NCBI GenBank assembly: GCA_030441535.1
Contig: JAUJFZ010000010.1
Location: forward strand, 1 to 30,555
Direction: 5' to 3'
From: Betaproteobacteria bacterium LSUCC0117
GTDB taxonomy: Bacteria > Pseudomonadota > Gammaproteobacteria > Burkholderiales > Burkholderiaceae_C
Length of the DNA stretch: 30,555 nucleotides
In this document: piece by piece, positions 7,873-16,544 of the stretch
How the letters are laid out: the number at the start of each line of letters is the position of its first letter
Numbering within the stretch: the stretch's first letter is position 1
Notes under the pieces: generated by a model
What the model was told of the DNA's origin: nothing
The model's database searches: none
The model's input: only the letters and a program-made list of their open reading frames with translations
Made by a program: the position numbers and the translations under genes

Positions 7873-8592
7873 ATGACCTTGAAAGCACTCATCTTTGATG
7901 TCGATGGCACGCTAGCTGACACCGAGGCTGCGCACCTGGCTGCCTTTAACGAGTCTTTTCAAAGCATGGGCATTCCGTGGATGTGGGACGTACCGACCTA
8001 CAAGGGCTTGCTGATGGTCTCTGGCGGTAAGGAGCGGATGCGACATTACTGGGCTAGCTCTGATGAAAATGCAGCCGCGATTGCCAGCGAGTCACTTTCC
8101 GCCACCATCGAGACACTGCATCGTTTGAAGACGGCGGCCTACGAGCGACTGGTCGCCGAAGGTTTCGTAACCATGCGCCCCGGCATATTGCCCCTAATAG
8201 AGGAAGCCATTGCGGCAGGCCTGGCATTAGGGATTGCGACAACGACCAGTGCGGCTAACGTGTCTGCTTTGCTGTCGAAAGCGATCGGACCTGAATGGCG
8301 CGCGCAGTTCCAAGCGGTGGAGGATGCGAGCACCGCGCCATCAAAGAAGCCCCACCCGCAGGCCTATCAGCAGGTTTTGCAGTGCCTCATGGTTGAGGGG
8401 CGGGACTGTATGGCTTTTGAGGACTCTGAAAACGGTTTACGTGCTGCGTCCGCGGCAGGTATACCAACCATCGTAACTCCCAACGCATTCACGTCTGACC
8501 ACGATTTCACTGGCGCGACCAAATGCTTCCCACACTTGGGGGAGGTTCATTTGGTCGATATCGAGGCCCTACACACAAAAATTTTCGATTGA
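7873..8592 (+). CDS. cbbY: CbbY, xylulose-1,5-bisphosphate phosphatase (HAD family)
   Basis: This HAD-family phosphatase has 239 residues from the ATG at 7873, chosen because the protein then begins MTLKALIFDVDGTLADTE as in CbbY. An in-frame TTG at 7810 would add 21 residues without family support. The nucleophile and acid-base Asp are D9 and D11 in DVDGT. KKPHPQAY and EDSENGLRAASAAGIPTI are the later HAD motifs and are typical of CbbY. The characterised enzyme removes xylulose-1,5-bisphosphate, a misfire product that jams RuBisCO, so it complements CbbQO. The gene opens the plus-strand cbb gene run, and only 13 bases separate it from cbbF. Confidence 0.92.
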   Translation: MTLKALIFDVDGTLADTEAAHLAAFNESFQSMGIPWMWDVPTYKGLLMVSGGKERMRHYWASSDENAAAIASESLSATIETLHRLKTAAYERLVAEGFVTMRPGILPLIEEAIAAGLALGIATTTSAANVSALLSKAIGPEWRAQFQAVEDASTAPSKKPHPQAYQQVLQCLMVEGRDCMAFEDSENGLRAASAAGIPTIVTPNAFTSDHDFTGATKCFPHLGEVHLVDIEALHTKIFD

Positions 8593-8605
8593 TTTTTTTA
8601 TTGGA

Positions 8606-9706
8606 ATGAGCTCAACCATGCCGTTTACGAAGCGCACCACCCTCACGCAGTATTTGATTGAACAGCGACGTCGTTTTCCCAGTGCGAGCGGCGACTTTAA
8701 CGCGCTCATCCTGGACGTGGCTATGGCCTGCAAGGCCATCGCCAAGGGTGTTGCCTATGGCGAGCTGGGAGGGGTACTCGGAAACCATGCCGGTGGCGAA
8801 AGTATTAACGTCCAGGGCGAAACGCAAAAGAAGTTAGACGTCCTGAGCCACAACTTGTTCGTACGTCTGAACCAATGGGCTGGCCATTTGGCAGGCATGG
8901 CTTCAGAAGAGGAGGCCGAACCGATCGACATCCCTGTAGAGTATCCACGTGGCAAATACCTGTTGGTGTTTGATCCACTCGATGGTTCTTCCAATATCGA
9001 TGTGAACGTCTCTGTCGGCAGCATATTCAGTATTTTGCGTGCGCCGGACCGGGCGGATACACCGATTCCTGAGTCTGCATTTTTGCAACCTGGCTCCAAA
9101 CAAGTCGCTGCAGGCTACGCCATCTACGGCCCGACCACGATGCTGGTTTTGACCGTGGGTAATGGCGTAGCCGGATTTACCCTGGATCCGGTGTTGGGCG
9201 AATTCATGCTGACCCATCCCAAACTTGAGGTTCCTGCAGACACTCAGGAGTTTGCAATCAATGCCTCCAATAGCCGCTTTTGGGAGGCGCCAGTTGCTCG
9301 TTATGTCAAAGAGTGTCTCGCTGGTAAAACCGGCCCAAGGGGCAAAGATTTCAATATGCGGTGGATTGCTTCCATGGTCGCTGAGGCACATCGCATATTG
9401 ATGCGGGGCGGTGTATTCATGTACCCCCGCGATACCAAAGATCCCAGCAAGGCGGGACGCTTGCGTTTGTTGTACGAAGCAAACCCAATTGGCATGCTGA
9501 TGGAGCAGGCCGGAGGTCGGGGGAGCACTGGAGAGGTCCCGGTGCTCGACGTTGAGCCCACTAGCTTGCATCAACGCATTGGTTTGGTGTTTGGTTCAAA
9601 AAATGAGGTTGAGCGCATTGAGCGTTATCACCGTGAACCCGCTCCCGATATCTCAGACAGTGGTGACACACCGTTATTTTCTGCTCGTAGTTTGTTTCGC
9701 GACTAA
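8606..9706 (+). CDS. cbbF: Fructose-1,6-bisphosphatase class I
   Basis: This 366-residue class I fructose-1,6-bisphosphatase hydrolyses FBP, and in many autotrophs also sedoheptulose-1,7-bisphosphate, in RuBP regeneration. The metal- and substrate-binding signature DPLDGSSNID is at residues 123-132. GGVFMYPRDTKDPSKAGRLR and LYEANPIGMLMEQAGG are the usual C-terminal family blocks. The start could be the ATG at 8606 or the one at 8618 (MPFTKRTTLTQYL), since the ribosome site TTGGA is poor for both. It sits 13 bases after cbbY and 45 before cbbP. No FBPase class II or separate SBPase gene is visible here. Confidence 0.97.
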   Translation: MSSTMPFTKRTTLTQYLIEQRRRFPSASGDFNALILDVAMACKAIAKGVAYGELGGVLGNHAGGESINVQGETQKKLDVLSHNLFVRLNQWAGHLAGMASEEEAEPIDIPVEYPRGKYLLVFDPLDGSSNIDVNVSVGSIFSILRAPDRADTPIPESAFLQPGSKQVAAGYAIYGPTTMLVLTVGNGVAGFTLDPVLGEFMLTHPKLEVPADTQEFAINASNSRFWEAPVARYVKECLAGKTGPRGKDFNMRWIASMVAEAHRILMRGGVFMYPRDTKDPSKAGRLRLLYEANPIGMLMEQAGGRGSTGEVPVLDVEPTSLHQRIGLVFGSKNEVERIERYHREPAPDISDSGDTPLFSARSLFRD

Positions 9707-9751
9707 GCCATCGATCACAAAGCTATTCCTACTTGATTTTCGGAGAAGACC

Positions 9752-10636
9752 ATGTCAGAACGCCACCCCATCATCGCCATTACGGGCTCCTCTGGCGCCG
9801 GCACCTCAACAGTGACGCGCACGTTTTCAAATATTTTTCGTCGTGAAGGTGTCAAGGCCGCCATCATCGAGGGTGACAGCTTTCATCGGTTCGATCGGGC
9901 CGAAATGAAGCAGCGCCAGGCTGAGGCTGAACAGGCGGGGAATAAGCATTTCAGCCACTTTGGGCCTGATAACAACTTGTTTGACGAGATTGAAAACCTC
10001 TTCAAAAGCTACAGTCAAAATGGCGCCGGGAAATTCCGTAAATATCTGCACAATGCCGAGGAGGCTGCACCCTACAAGCAAGAGCCAGGGACATTCACTC
10101 CATGGGAAAGTCTGGCGGATGACACAGATATCTTGTTTTATGAGGGATTGCATGGGGCGGTCGTCACGCCACAAAACAATATTGCGCAGTACCCAGACTT
10201 GCGTGTGGGCGTCGTTCCTGTAATCAATCTGGAGTGGATTCAAAAGTTGTGGCGAGACAAGCACCAACGGGGCTACAGCACAGAGGCCGTGACTGACACG
10301 ATTCTGCGTCGGATGCCCGATTACATTCATTACATCTGTCCACAGTTCGAGCACACACATGTGAACTTTCAACGTGTGCCGATGGTTGACACCTCAAATC
10401 CTTTCATTGCTCGAGATATTCCCTCGGCGGACGAGAGCATGGTCGTAATCCGGTTCGCCAATCCGAAGGGTATTGATTTTCAATATCTTTTGACCATGAT
10501 TGACGGTAGCTTTATGTCCCGTGCAAATACGATCGCAGTGCCTGGTGGGAAGATGGAGTTGGCCATGCAGTTGATTTTCACGCCATTCGTTTGGCGCATG
10601 ATCGAGCGCCGTAAGCGCGCGATCGGACAAGGGTAA
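9752..10636 (+). CDS. cbbP: Phosphoribulokinase, proteobacterial type
   Basis: Phosphoribulokinase (294 residues) phosphorylates ribulose 5-phosphate to the RuBisCO substrate RuBP, the signature step of the Calvin cycle with RuBisCO. The P-loop is GSSGAGTST at residues 12-20. EGDSFHRFDR (near 40-50) and FYEGLHGAVV (near 128) carry the catalytic and metal-binding residues of the proteobacterial, octameric, NADH-activated class. The length is the usual 290 or so. A GGAGA ribosome site precedes the ATG. The gene ends only nine bases before cbbT. Confidence 0.97.
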   Translation: MSERHPIIAITGSSGAGTSTVTRTFSNIFRREGVKAAIIEGDSFHRFDRAEMKQRQAEAEQAGNKHFSHFGPDNNLFDEIENLFKSYSQNGAGKFRKYLHNAEEAAPYKQEPGTFTPWESLADDTDILFYEGLHGAVVTPQNNIAQYPDLRVGVVPVINLEWIQKLWRDKHQRGYSTEAVTDTILRRMPDYIHYICPQFEHTHVNFQRVPMVDTSNPFIARDIPSADESMVVIRFANPKGIDFQYLLTMIDGSFMSRANTIAVPGGKMELAMQLIFTPFVWRMIERRKRAIGQG

Positions 10637-10645
10637 GGGGGTCGC

Positions 10646-12694
10646 ATGACAAAAGCTAGCGCTGAGACCTCAACCCCTATCGTCGAACGGATGGCCCATG
10701 CCATTCGCTTCTTGGCTATCGACGCTGTTGAGAATGCGAAGTCAGGACACCCCGGCGCTCCGATGGGTATGGCGGAGATCGCGGAGGTTCTGTGGAATCG
10801 CCATCTTCGGCATAACCCACGTAACCCCGCTTGGTTCAACCGTGATCGATTTGTGCTTTCAAACGGACACGGGTCAATGTTGCTTTACGCCTTGTTGCAC
10901 CTGACTGGCTACGACCTGCCGATAGAGCAGATTAAGCAGTTCCGTCAACTCCACAGCATGACCCCTGGCCATCCCGAAATTGACATTACCCCGGGGGTCG
11001 AGACGACGACCGGTCCATTGGGGCAGGGCATAAGCAATGCAGTGGGAATGGCGCTGGCGGAGAAGTTGCTAGCTGCAGAATTTAATAAGGAAGCAGGCGA
11101 GGATTCAAAAAAGATTGTTGACCATTTCACCTACGTTTTTTTGGGTGATGGTTGCATGATGGAGGGTATCAGTCACGAGGCTTGCTCGCTTGCGGGGACG
11201 CTGCGTCTGTCCAAATTGATCGCCATATACGATGACAACGGTATTTCGATTGACGGGCATGTTGAGGGCTGGTTTGCCGATGACACACCAAAGCGATTCG
11301 AAGCCTATGGATGGCACGTGATTCGAGATGTTGATGGGCACGATGCGGCAGCGGTCGACCGTGCCATCGAGCTGGCTAAGGCACAGGGGTTGATGGCCGA
11401 TGGACGCCCCACTTTGGTTTGTTGTAAAACCGTGATCGGGCAGGGTGCCCCCAATTTAGCGGGTACCCACGATGTGCACGGCGCGGCCCTGGGTCCTCAA
11501 GAGATCGCCGAGACGCGCGCAGCGCTTGGTTGGTCTCATGCGCCATTCGAAATCCCTGAAGATATAAAAGCGGCTTGGGATGCTACAGCGCGAGGAGAGG
11601 CGATGGAAAGCGCATGGCAGAAGCGTTTTGATGCCTACGCCCTGGCGTACCCTAAGGAGGCTGCAGAATTTCAGCGCCGTATGCGAGGTGAGCTACCCGT
11701 CGACTTCGCAGCGAAGTTGCCTGCGGTATTTGAATCGATATGTGCGAAAGCGGATGCGTTCGCTACGCGAAAGGCAAGCCAAAACGCACTCGACTTATTG
11801 GCGCCGTTGCTACCCGAACTACTCGGCGGAAGCGCAGACCTGACGGGTTCGAACCTCACCAACTTCAAAGGGCACGTGAGAGTGGGGAAAGACCAATGGG
11901 GTAACCATTTGTCATATGGGGTACGCGAGTTTGGTATGGCGGCCGTCATGAACGGTATCGCCCTGCACGGTGGGTATATCCCGTACGGCGGGACCTTTTT
12001 GACGTTCAGCGATTACAGTCGGAACGCAATTCGCATGGCGGCTTTAATGAAGCGCCGTGTCGTTCATGTGTTCACGCACGACTCTATTGGCTTGGGGGAG
12101 GATGGACCGACACACCAAAGCGTAGAGCATGTGCCGAGTTTGCGCATCATCCCCGGCCTGAATGTGTGGCGGCCCGCTGATGGCCTTGAAACAGCGGTCG
12201 CTTGGGCCTGTGCCTTGGAGCGTGCGGACGGTCCGAGCGTTTTGGCGCTCTCGCGGCAGGGAATGCCGCAGTTGCTGACTCACAGTAGCGACGCTGCCAA
12301 AGTACGTAGGGGGGGCTATGTGTTGTCTGAGATGTCGAATGCGGTCGCGGTGATCGTGGGGACCGGTTCAGAGACGCATCTGGCACTAAAAGCACAAGCT
12401 GCGTTAGCGACCGAGGGCATCTCAACTCGCGTGGTCTCCATGCCGTGCAGTAATGAGTTTGATCGGCAAGATGCGGCGTATCGGTCAGCAGTACTGCCAT
12501 TGGATATGCCAGTTGTGGCGGTGGAAGCCGCGCATCCAGATTTCTGGCGTAAGTATGTAGGGCGCACTGGTGCCGTCATCGGTATGGCGGGTTTTGGTGA
12601 GTCAGCGCCTGCTGCAATTCTTTATCAACACTTCGGCATCACCGCTGAAGCGGTTGCTGCTGCTGTCAAACGGACGCTCAATGGTGCCAATTAA
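10646..12694 (+). CDS. cbbT: Transketolase
   Basis: Transketolase (682 residues, full length) transfers two-carbon ketol units in RuBP regeneration, using thiamine diphosphate and a divalent metal. The N-terminal domain carries KSGHPGAPMGMA and the ThDP-motif region GDGCMMEGISHEA followed by YDDNGISIDG. The middle domain has HDSIGLGEDGPTHQSVEH and the catalytic-Glu region SYGVREFGMAAVMNG. The C-terminal domain is complete. AAGGGGG serves as ribosome site, nine bases after the cbbP stop, so the two are tightly coupled. cbbE (ribulose-phosphate epimerase), which often accompanies this gene, is absent from the window. Confidence 0.97.
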   Translation: MTKASAETSTPIVERMAHAIRFLAIDAVENAKSGHPGAPMGMAEIAEVLWNRHLRHNPRNPAWFNRDRFVLSNGHGSMLLYALLHLTGYDLPIEQIKQFRQLHSMTPGHPEIDITPGVETTTGPLGQGISNAVGMALAEKLLAAEFNKEAGEDSKKIVDHFTYVFLGDGCMMEGISHEACSLAGTLRLSKLIAIYDDNGISIDGHVEGWFADDTPKRFEAYGWHVIRDVDGHDAAAVDRAIELAKAQGLMADGRPTLVCCKTVIGQGAPNLAGTHDVHGAALGPQEIAETRAALGWSHAPFEIPEDIKAAWDATARGEAMESAWQKRFDAYALAYPKEAAEFQRRMRGELPVDFAAKLPAVFESICAKADAFATRKASQNALDLLAPLLPELLGGSADLTGSNLTNFKGHVRVGKDQWGNHLSYGVREFGMAAVMNGIALHGGYIPYGGTFLTFSDYSRNAIRMAALMKRRVVHVFTHDSIGLGEDGPTHQSVEHVPSLRIIPGLNVWRPADGLETAVAWACALERADGPSVLALSRQGMPQLLTHSSDAAKVRRGGYVLSEMSNAVAVIVGTGSETHLALKAQAALATEGISTRVVSMPCSNEFDRQDAAYRSAVLPLDMPVVAVEAAHPDFWRKYVGRTGAVIGMAGFGESAPAAILYQHFGITAEAVAAAVKRTLNGAN

Positions 12695-12703
12695 GGGGGA
12701 GGC

Positions 12704-13423
12704 ATGACTCAAACGACACCGCTTTCAACGGAACCAACACCGAATTGGCGCGCTATTTTCTTTGACCTTGATGGCACATTGGTTGAGACCGCAGGGGAGA
12801 TAGCGGACGCCGTGAATGATACGTTGGCCGCGTGGCATCTGCCTGCTGTGAGTCAAGACCAAGTCGAGGATTGGATTGGTCACGGAACAAAGACACTTTT
12901 AATTCAGGCCCTGGCGTATGTCAAAGGCGTCAGCGTAGGTGAGATCGAAGAAAGTGCATTTTTGAGCGATGTATTGCCGACCTTTGATCACCATTACAAA
13001 GCCCGCTGCGGTACGCGCAGTCAGCTGTATCCGCACGTTCGCGAGGCCCTCGCTTATTTGCGGGAGGCAGGTGTAAAGCTGGCGGTGGTGACCAATAAAG
13101 AGGGGCGTTATACCGATACGGTTCTCAAGGCGCAGCGATTGCACGATGCCTTTGATGCGGTGGTTAGTGGTGACACCTTTGATGTCAAGAAACCGAACCC
13201 TAAGGCGGTCAGCCAGTTGCTTGCCGATTGGCAAATTGACCCCAGTGTCGCGTTATTTGTGGGTGATTCATCGATAGACGCTGCAACTGCGCGCAATGCG
13301 GGAATAAAGGTTTGGCTACTACCCTATGGCTACAACATGGGTGCGCCGGTTGGTGTGTGCGAGCCAGATCGGGTGATTGATAACTTTGCCCCTCTGATGC
13401 ACGGGGCTGGGTTCTCAAAATAG
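12704..13423 (+). CDS. cbbZ: Phosphoglycolate phosphatase
   Basis: This 239-residue HAD-family phosphatase degrades 2-phosphoglycolate, the product of the RuBisCO oxygenase reaction. The catalytic Asp pair is D21 and D23 in FFDLDGTLVETAGE. VVTNKEGRYT is motif II, KKPNPKAVSQLL carries the motif III Lys, and VGDSSIDAATARNAG carries the motif IV acids. The gene begins nine bases after cbbT behind a strong GGGGGAGG ribosome site. Position and the motif set match CbbZ (Gph). A different sugar-phosphate substrate cannot be excluded from sequence alone, but the operon makes phosphoglycolate most likely. Confidence 0.93.
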   Translation: MTQTTPLSTEPTPNWRAIFFDLDGTLVETAGEIADAVNDTLAAWHLPAVSQDQVEDWIGHGTKTLLIQALAYVKGVSVGEIEESAFLSDVLPTFDHHYKARCGTRSQLYPHVREALAYLREAGVKLAVVTNKEGRYTDTVLKAQRLHDAFDAVVSGDTFDVKKPNPKAVSQLLADWQIDPSVALFVGDSSIDAATARNAGIKVWLLPYGYNMGAPVGVCEPDRVIDNFAPLMHGAGFSK

Positions 13424-13507
13424 CAGATGGGGAGTTCCTCCGCGCAAATAAAATTTGGATGCCGAGGGCATCAATCGTCTGGTACGTTCACTTAAGAGGA
13501 GATTTTT

Positions 13508-14545
13508 ATGGCACTCGTTTCACTTCGGCAGGTTCTTGATCATGCAGCCGAAAATCAATATGGCGTTCCGGCTTTCAATGTCAATAATTTGGAGCAGGTG
13601 CAAGCAATCATGATGGCTGCGCAAAGAACAGACAGCCCGGTCATTTTGCAGGCCTCTGCGGGCGCTCGTAAATACGCTGGGGAACCGTACTTGAGGCACT
13701 TGATTTTGGCTGCAATTGAGTCACATCCTGATTTACCTGTGGTTTTACATCAGGACCATGGCGCCTCGCCTGCGCAATGCCAACAGTCAATTCGCTCAGG
13801 TTTCTCGAGTGTCATGATGGACGGCTCGTTGATGGATGACGCCAAGACCCCTTCCAGCTATGACTACAACGTCGAGGTTACCCGTAGGGTCTGTGATATG
13901 GCCCACGTCGTCGGGGTTTCAGTAGAGGGGGAGTTGGGCTGTTTGGGGTCGTTAGAGACTGGCGAGGCGGGGGAAGAAGATGGTGTGGGCGCTGCAGGCG
14001 TTCTCACACATGAACAGATGTTGACTGACCCTGAGCAAGCCAGGGACTTTGTCACTTCAACGGGCGTAGATGCCCTGGCGATTGCCATCGGAACGAGCCA
14101 TGGCGCCTACAAATTCAGTCGCCCACCGACAGGAGAGACATTGGCTATCGCGCGTATAGGTGAAATACACGCAGCTATTCCCAATACGCATTTAGTCATG
14201 CACGGTAGCTCAAGCGTACCGCAAGAGTGGTTGGCGATCATTCGCGAGTTTGGTGGCGAAATTAAGTCAACGTATGGTGTTCCCGTTGAGGAGATTGTGA
14301 AAGGTATCGCCAGCGGGGTTCGAAAGGTCAATATCGATACAGATATCCGTTTAGCGATGACCGGTGCGATGCGTCGTCTCATGGCACAGCAGCCCAGCGA
14401 GTTTGATCCTCGTAAAGCGCTCATAGCCGCCAGAGATGCTGCTATGGGCATTTGTCGCGACCGTTTTGAGGCTTTTGGCTGCGCAGGTCAAGGGAGTCGA
14501 ATCAAGCCAGTTGCGCTGGAAAAGATGGCAGATCGCTACGTTTGA
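13508..14545 (+). CDS. cbbA: Fructose-bisphosphate aldolase class II
   Basis: This 345-residue class II, Zn-dependent aldolase belongs to the Calvin-cycle type that makes FBP and usually SBP from triose phosphate plus aldehyde. The catalytic Asp and first Zn His are D83 and H84 in HQDHGAS. The segment EGELGCLGSLETGEAGEEDG with an acidic loop is typical of CbbA. IGTSHGAYKF and VMHGSSSVP supply the other two Zn histidines, and VRKVNIDTDIRLAMTG binds phosphate. A good AGAGGAG site precedes the ATG. It lies 84 bases after cbbZ and is the last gene of the plus-strand cbb arm. Confidence 0.96.
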   Translation: MALVSLRQVLDHAAENQYGVPAFNVNNLEQVQAIMMAAQRTDSPVILQASAGARKYAGEPYLRHLILAAIESHPDLPVVLHQDHGASPAQCQQSIRSGFSSVMMDGSLMDDAKTPSSYDYNVEVTRRVCDMAHVVGVSVEGELGCLGSLETGEAGEEDGVGAAGVLTHEQMLTDPEQARDFVTSTGVDALAIAIGTSHGAYKFSRPPTGETLAIARIGEIHAAIPNTHLVMHGSSSVPQEWLAIIREFGGEIKSTYGVPVEEIVKGIASGVRKVNIDTDIRLAMTGAMRRLMAQQPSEFDPRKALIAARDAAMGICRDRFEAFGCAGQGSRIKPVALEKMADRYV

Positions 14546-14626
14546 GAACCGACTCGGCATTATCCAGAACTCTCATTTCGATCCAGCGAGCGCCTCCTAA
14601 CCCTCAAGAAGTCAACCGATTTCCTT

Positions 14627-14653
14627 AGAGTCCGGCCATTCTGAACGGACTCT
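14627..14653 (+). terminator. Hairpin downstream of cbbA
   Basis: AGAGTCCG (14627-14634) pairs perfectly with CGGACTCT (14646-14653) across an 11-base loop, about 80 bases after cbbA. The following bases (GATTGCTCTTCTTC) are pyrimidine-rich but not a clean T run, so it may be a weak terminator or an RNA-stabilising 3' hairpin for the cbb transcript. Confidence 0.45.
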
Positions 14654-14671
14654 GATTGCTCTTCTTCAAGG

Positions 14672-14932
14672 GTGACAACAGACTTGTATTCAAGTAATAA
14701 CCAAATGCTGTGCGTTGATCCGAAGACGAAGGAAATTCGCCGTTTCTCAGTCGGTCCTAAAGAGTGTGAAATTACAGGATTGACACTTACCCCAGATCAA
14801 AATACGCTGTTCATAAACGTGCAACACCCTGGGGAGCGTGGCAATAGCCACTGGCCAGATGGCGGTGATGCGATACCGCGCAGCGCTACAGTGGTCATCA
14901 CGAAAGATGACGGGGGAGTTATTGGCAGCTGA
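14672..14932 (+). pseudogene. C-terminal remnant of a PhoX-type alkaline phosphatase
   Basis: An 86-codon open frame has the features of the extreme C-terminus of PhoX (DUF839) phosphatases: SSNNQMLCVDPKTKEIRRF, CEITGLTLTPDQNTLFINVQ HPGE, and the terminal RSATVVIT with DGGVIGS. Intact PhoX proteins are over 600 residues with a Tat signal, so about 85 percent of the gene, including most metal ligands, is missing. No matching N-terminal part is visible upstream, where cbbA lies. The apparent GTG start has no convincing ribosome site. It is a decayed gene end left next to its own terminator, suggesting a deletion that joined it to the cbb locus. Confidence 0.75.
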
Positions 14933-14951
14933 TCAATCCTCCAGTTGATGC

Positions 14952-14978
14952 AAGGCCCTTCAGGGGGCCTTATTTTTT
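14952..14978 (+). terminator. Rho-independent terminator after the PhoX remnant
   Basis: AAGGCCC (14952-14958) pairs with GGGCCTT (14965-14971) around a six-base loop and is followed by ATTTTTT. This is a classic intrinsic terminator, about 20 bases past the PhoX-like stop codon. Confidence 0.85.
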
Positions 14979-15038
14979 AGGACTGAGCGCCTCAAGCTAG
15001 GCTGCTTACCGTTGAAGGCGCTAGGGATTAGAATGCAC

Positions 15039-15959
15039 TCAATTGGAAGCCATACGACCAGCTTGAATCGCCAAGTTCGTGAACGCCACTTCCAAAAGCG
15101 GTGTTGGGCAGGCAAGACCTTGACCTCGGCGAATCATGGCACCCAATATGTGATCGTGCTCGGTTGGCTGACCATCCAGCAAATCTCTGAGCATCGATGC
15201 CGTTAATGTTGAAACAGGCGCTGTGAGCATCTCAAGCGCCTTAGCAGAAACCCCTGTACTGATGGAGTGGCCTGACGCATGGGCCACTTGGCAACATTCT
15301 TCATACATGTGCACCGTTGTGGCCTTGCCATAAGTTGTTGCCACGATGTCTCCGACCGAGCCACGACACAGCGTGGTCATTCCCGCCAGAGTTGCAAGGA
15401 AGACCCACTTGTCCCAGAGCACTTGTTCAATGTCCTCAGCAAAGACGCTGTCGAAAGGTGCCTGCTTGCACAGTTCGATGAACTCAGAGGCAAGTTTTTG
15501 GTGCGATGGGTTTCGAGCACCGACGGTCAAGCGATGCATTTCGGTCAGTTGGCGGATGGCGCCTTCGGGGGTGATCGTGGCAGCGATGTGGGCTACGCCA
15601 CCCATTACCCGTTCTTTGCCGAGCAGGGCATCCAGTTTGCCCAGGTGATCCAGTCCGTTTAAAAAGGGCAGAACCGTACCTCTGCCCAAAGCGCCTCTTA
15701 ATGAGTACAAGGCGTCATCGAGGTCATAGGCCTTCGATGCCAAGATTATGAGATCGTAATCGGGCTGGATCTGCTCTGCTATGAGGGTTCTTGGCTGCAC
15801 TGCGAATGCCTCCCGTGGGGTCTCAATTCGTAGTCCTTGTGCATCGATCAGCGCTTTTCGCTTTTGACGCACCAGATAGGTGATGTCTGCACCAGCCTGC
15901 ATGAGGTGAGCACCGAAATAGCCGCCTATACCGCCGGCGCCCAGAATCAGGATTTTCAT
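15039..15959 (-). CDS. panE: Ketopantoate reductase family protein
   Basis: This 306-residue protein of the 2-dehydropantoate 2-reductase family reduces ketopantoate to pantoate with NADPH in pantothenate and CoA synthesis. The Rossmann nucleotide loop GAGGIGGYFG is at residues 7-16. The family's second-domain signature LWDKWVFLATLAGMTTL is in the expected place and carries the catalytic Lys. The C-terminal TEHDHILGAMIRRGQ is also typical. The ribosome site is weak. It lies 18 bases downstream of the peroxiredoxin-like gene on the same strand. Many genomes hold several paralogues of this family with other 2-oxoacid substrates, so the symbol is tentative. Confidence 0.85.
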   Translation of the reverse strand: MKILILGAGGIGGYFGAHLMQAGADITYLVRQKRKALIDAQGLRIETPREAFAVQPRTLIAEQIQPDYDLIILASKAYDLDDALYSLRGALGRGTVLPFLNGLDHLGKLDALLGKERVMGGVAHIAATITPEGAIRQLTEMHRLTVGARNPSHQKLASEFIELCKQAPFDSVFAEDIEQVLWDKWVFLATLAGMTTLCRGSVGDIVATTYGKATTVHMYEECCQVAHASGHSISTGVSAKALEMLTAPVSTLTASMLRDLLDGQPTEHDHILGAMIRRGQGLACPTPLLEVAFTNLAIQAGRMASN

Positions 15960-15977
15960 GGATGAATTCGTTTCTGT

Positions 15978-16526
15978 TTAAAGTGTGCCGGTGTATTCGC
16001 CTCGCGCCGGGTAGTCCTTAGCCACGGCAAAGTCGATGGCCCCCAGCAAGTCTTGGAACTGCGGCCGTGCAAAGGGCATGGTCTGTGTGGAACCGTAGTA
16101 GAGGGTTCCGTCAGGGCGAACAATGAATACGCCGGGTTCGCTGAACAGCTCGGGCTCTTCAATACCAATAGAGGTCTGGCCACGGGAAGCGCTGATGTAC
16201 AGGCCCCACTGGCGTGCGCTTGGCAGGCTCAGTTCGTAGCCCATGCGTAGGTGCTCCGCTTTGATCTTGTCAGCCATCGCCTGGCCCCTCTCGGCGTTGT
16301 CACTGCTGACAGCGACAACCTGGACGTCGCGCTTTTGAAATTCGGGCATCAGGCGCTCGAGCTCCATCAGGTATTTGGCGCAGATGGGGCAATGCAGGCC
16401 CCTGTAAAACACAACCAGGTCAAAGGTGGGGGCGGGTGTGGCGCCCAGCACATAACGTCCACCTCCCACTAGAGGGATGTTCAATGCGGGGACAGGCTGG
16501 CGTGGGGTCAGGGCAAGGGTGTTCAT
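15978..16526 (-). CDS. Peroxiredoxin-like (AhpC/TSA family) protein
   Basis: This 182-residue thioredoxin-fold protein of the AhpC/TSA group probably reduces peroxides or acts as a thiol-disulfide protein in the cytoplasm; no signal peptide is seen. The redox centre is C46 and C49 in YRGLHCPICAKYL, a CxxC arrangement found in this peroxiredoxin-like subgroup rather than the TxxC of typical 2-Cys peroxiredoxins. VVAVSSDNAERGQAMADK follows as the usual second block. The ATG at 16524-16526 is preferred because GAAAGGA stands seven bases upstream. An in-frame ATG five codons earlier has no such site. It precedes the ketopantoate-reductase-family gene by 18 bases, a likely two-gene operon. Confidence 0.82.
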   Translation of the reverse strand: MNTLALTPRQPVPALNIPLVGGGRYVLGATPAPTFDLVVFYRGLHCPICAKYLMELERLMPEFQKRDVQVVAVSSDNAERGQAMADKIKAEHLRMGYELSLPSARQWGLYISASRGQTSIGIEEPELFSEPGVFIVRPDGTLYYGSTQTMPFARPQFQDLLGAIDFAVAKDYPARGEYTGTL

Positions 16527-16544
16527 GTGAAGTCCTTTCAAATT

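Noticed and set aside
8903..9574. Minus-strand frame of 223 codons
   Set aside because: It is the shadow of cbbF, which has full family motifs on the plus strand.
9827..10372. Minus-strand frame of 181 codons
   Set aside because: It is the shadow of cbbP; its translation has no recognisable domain.
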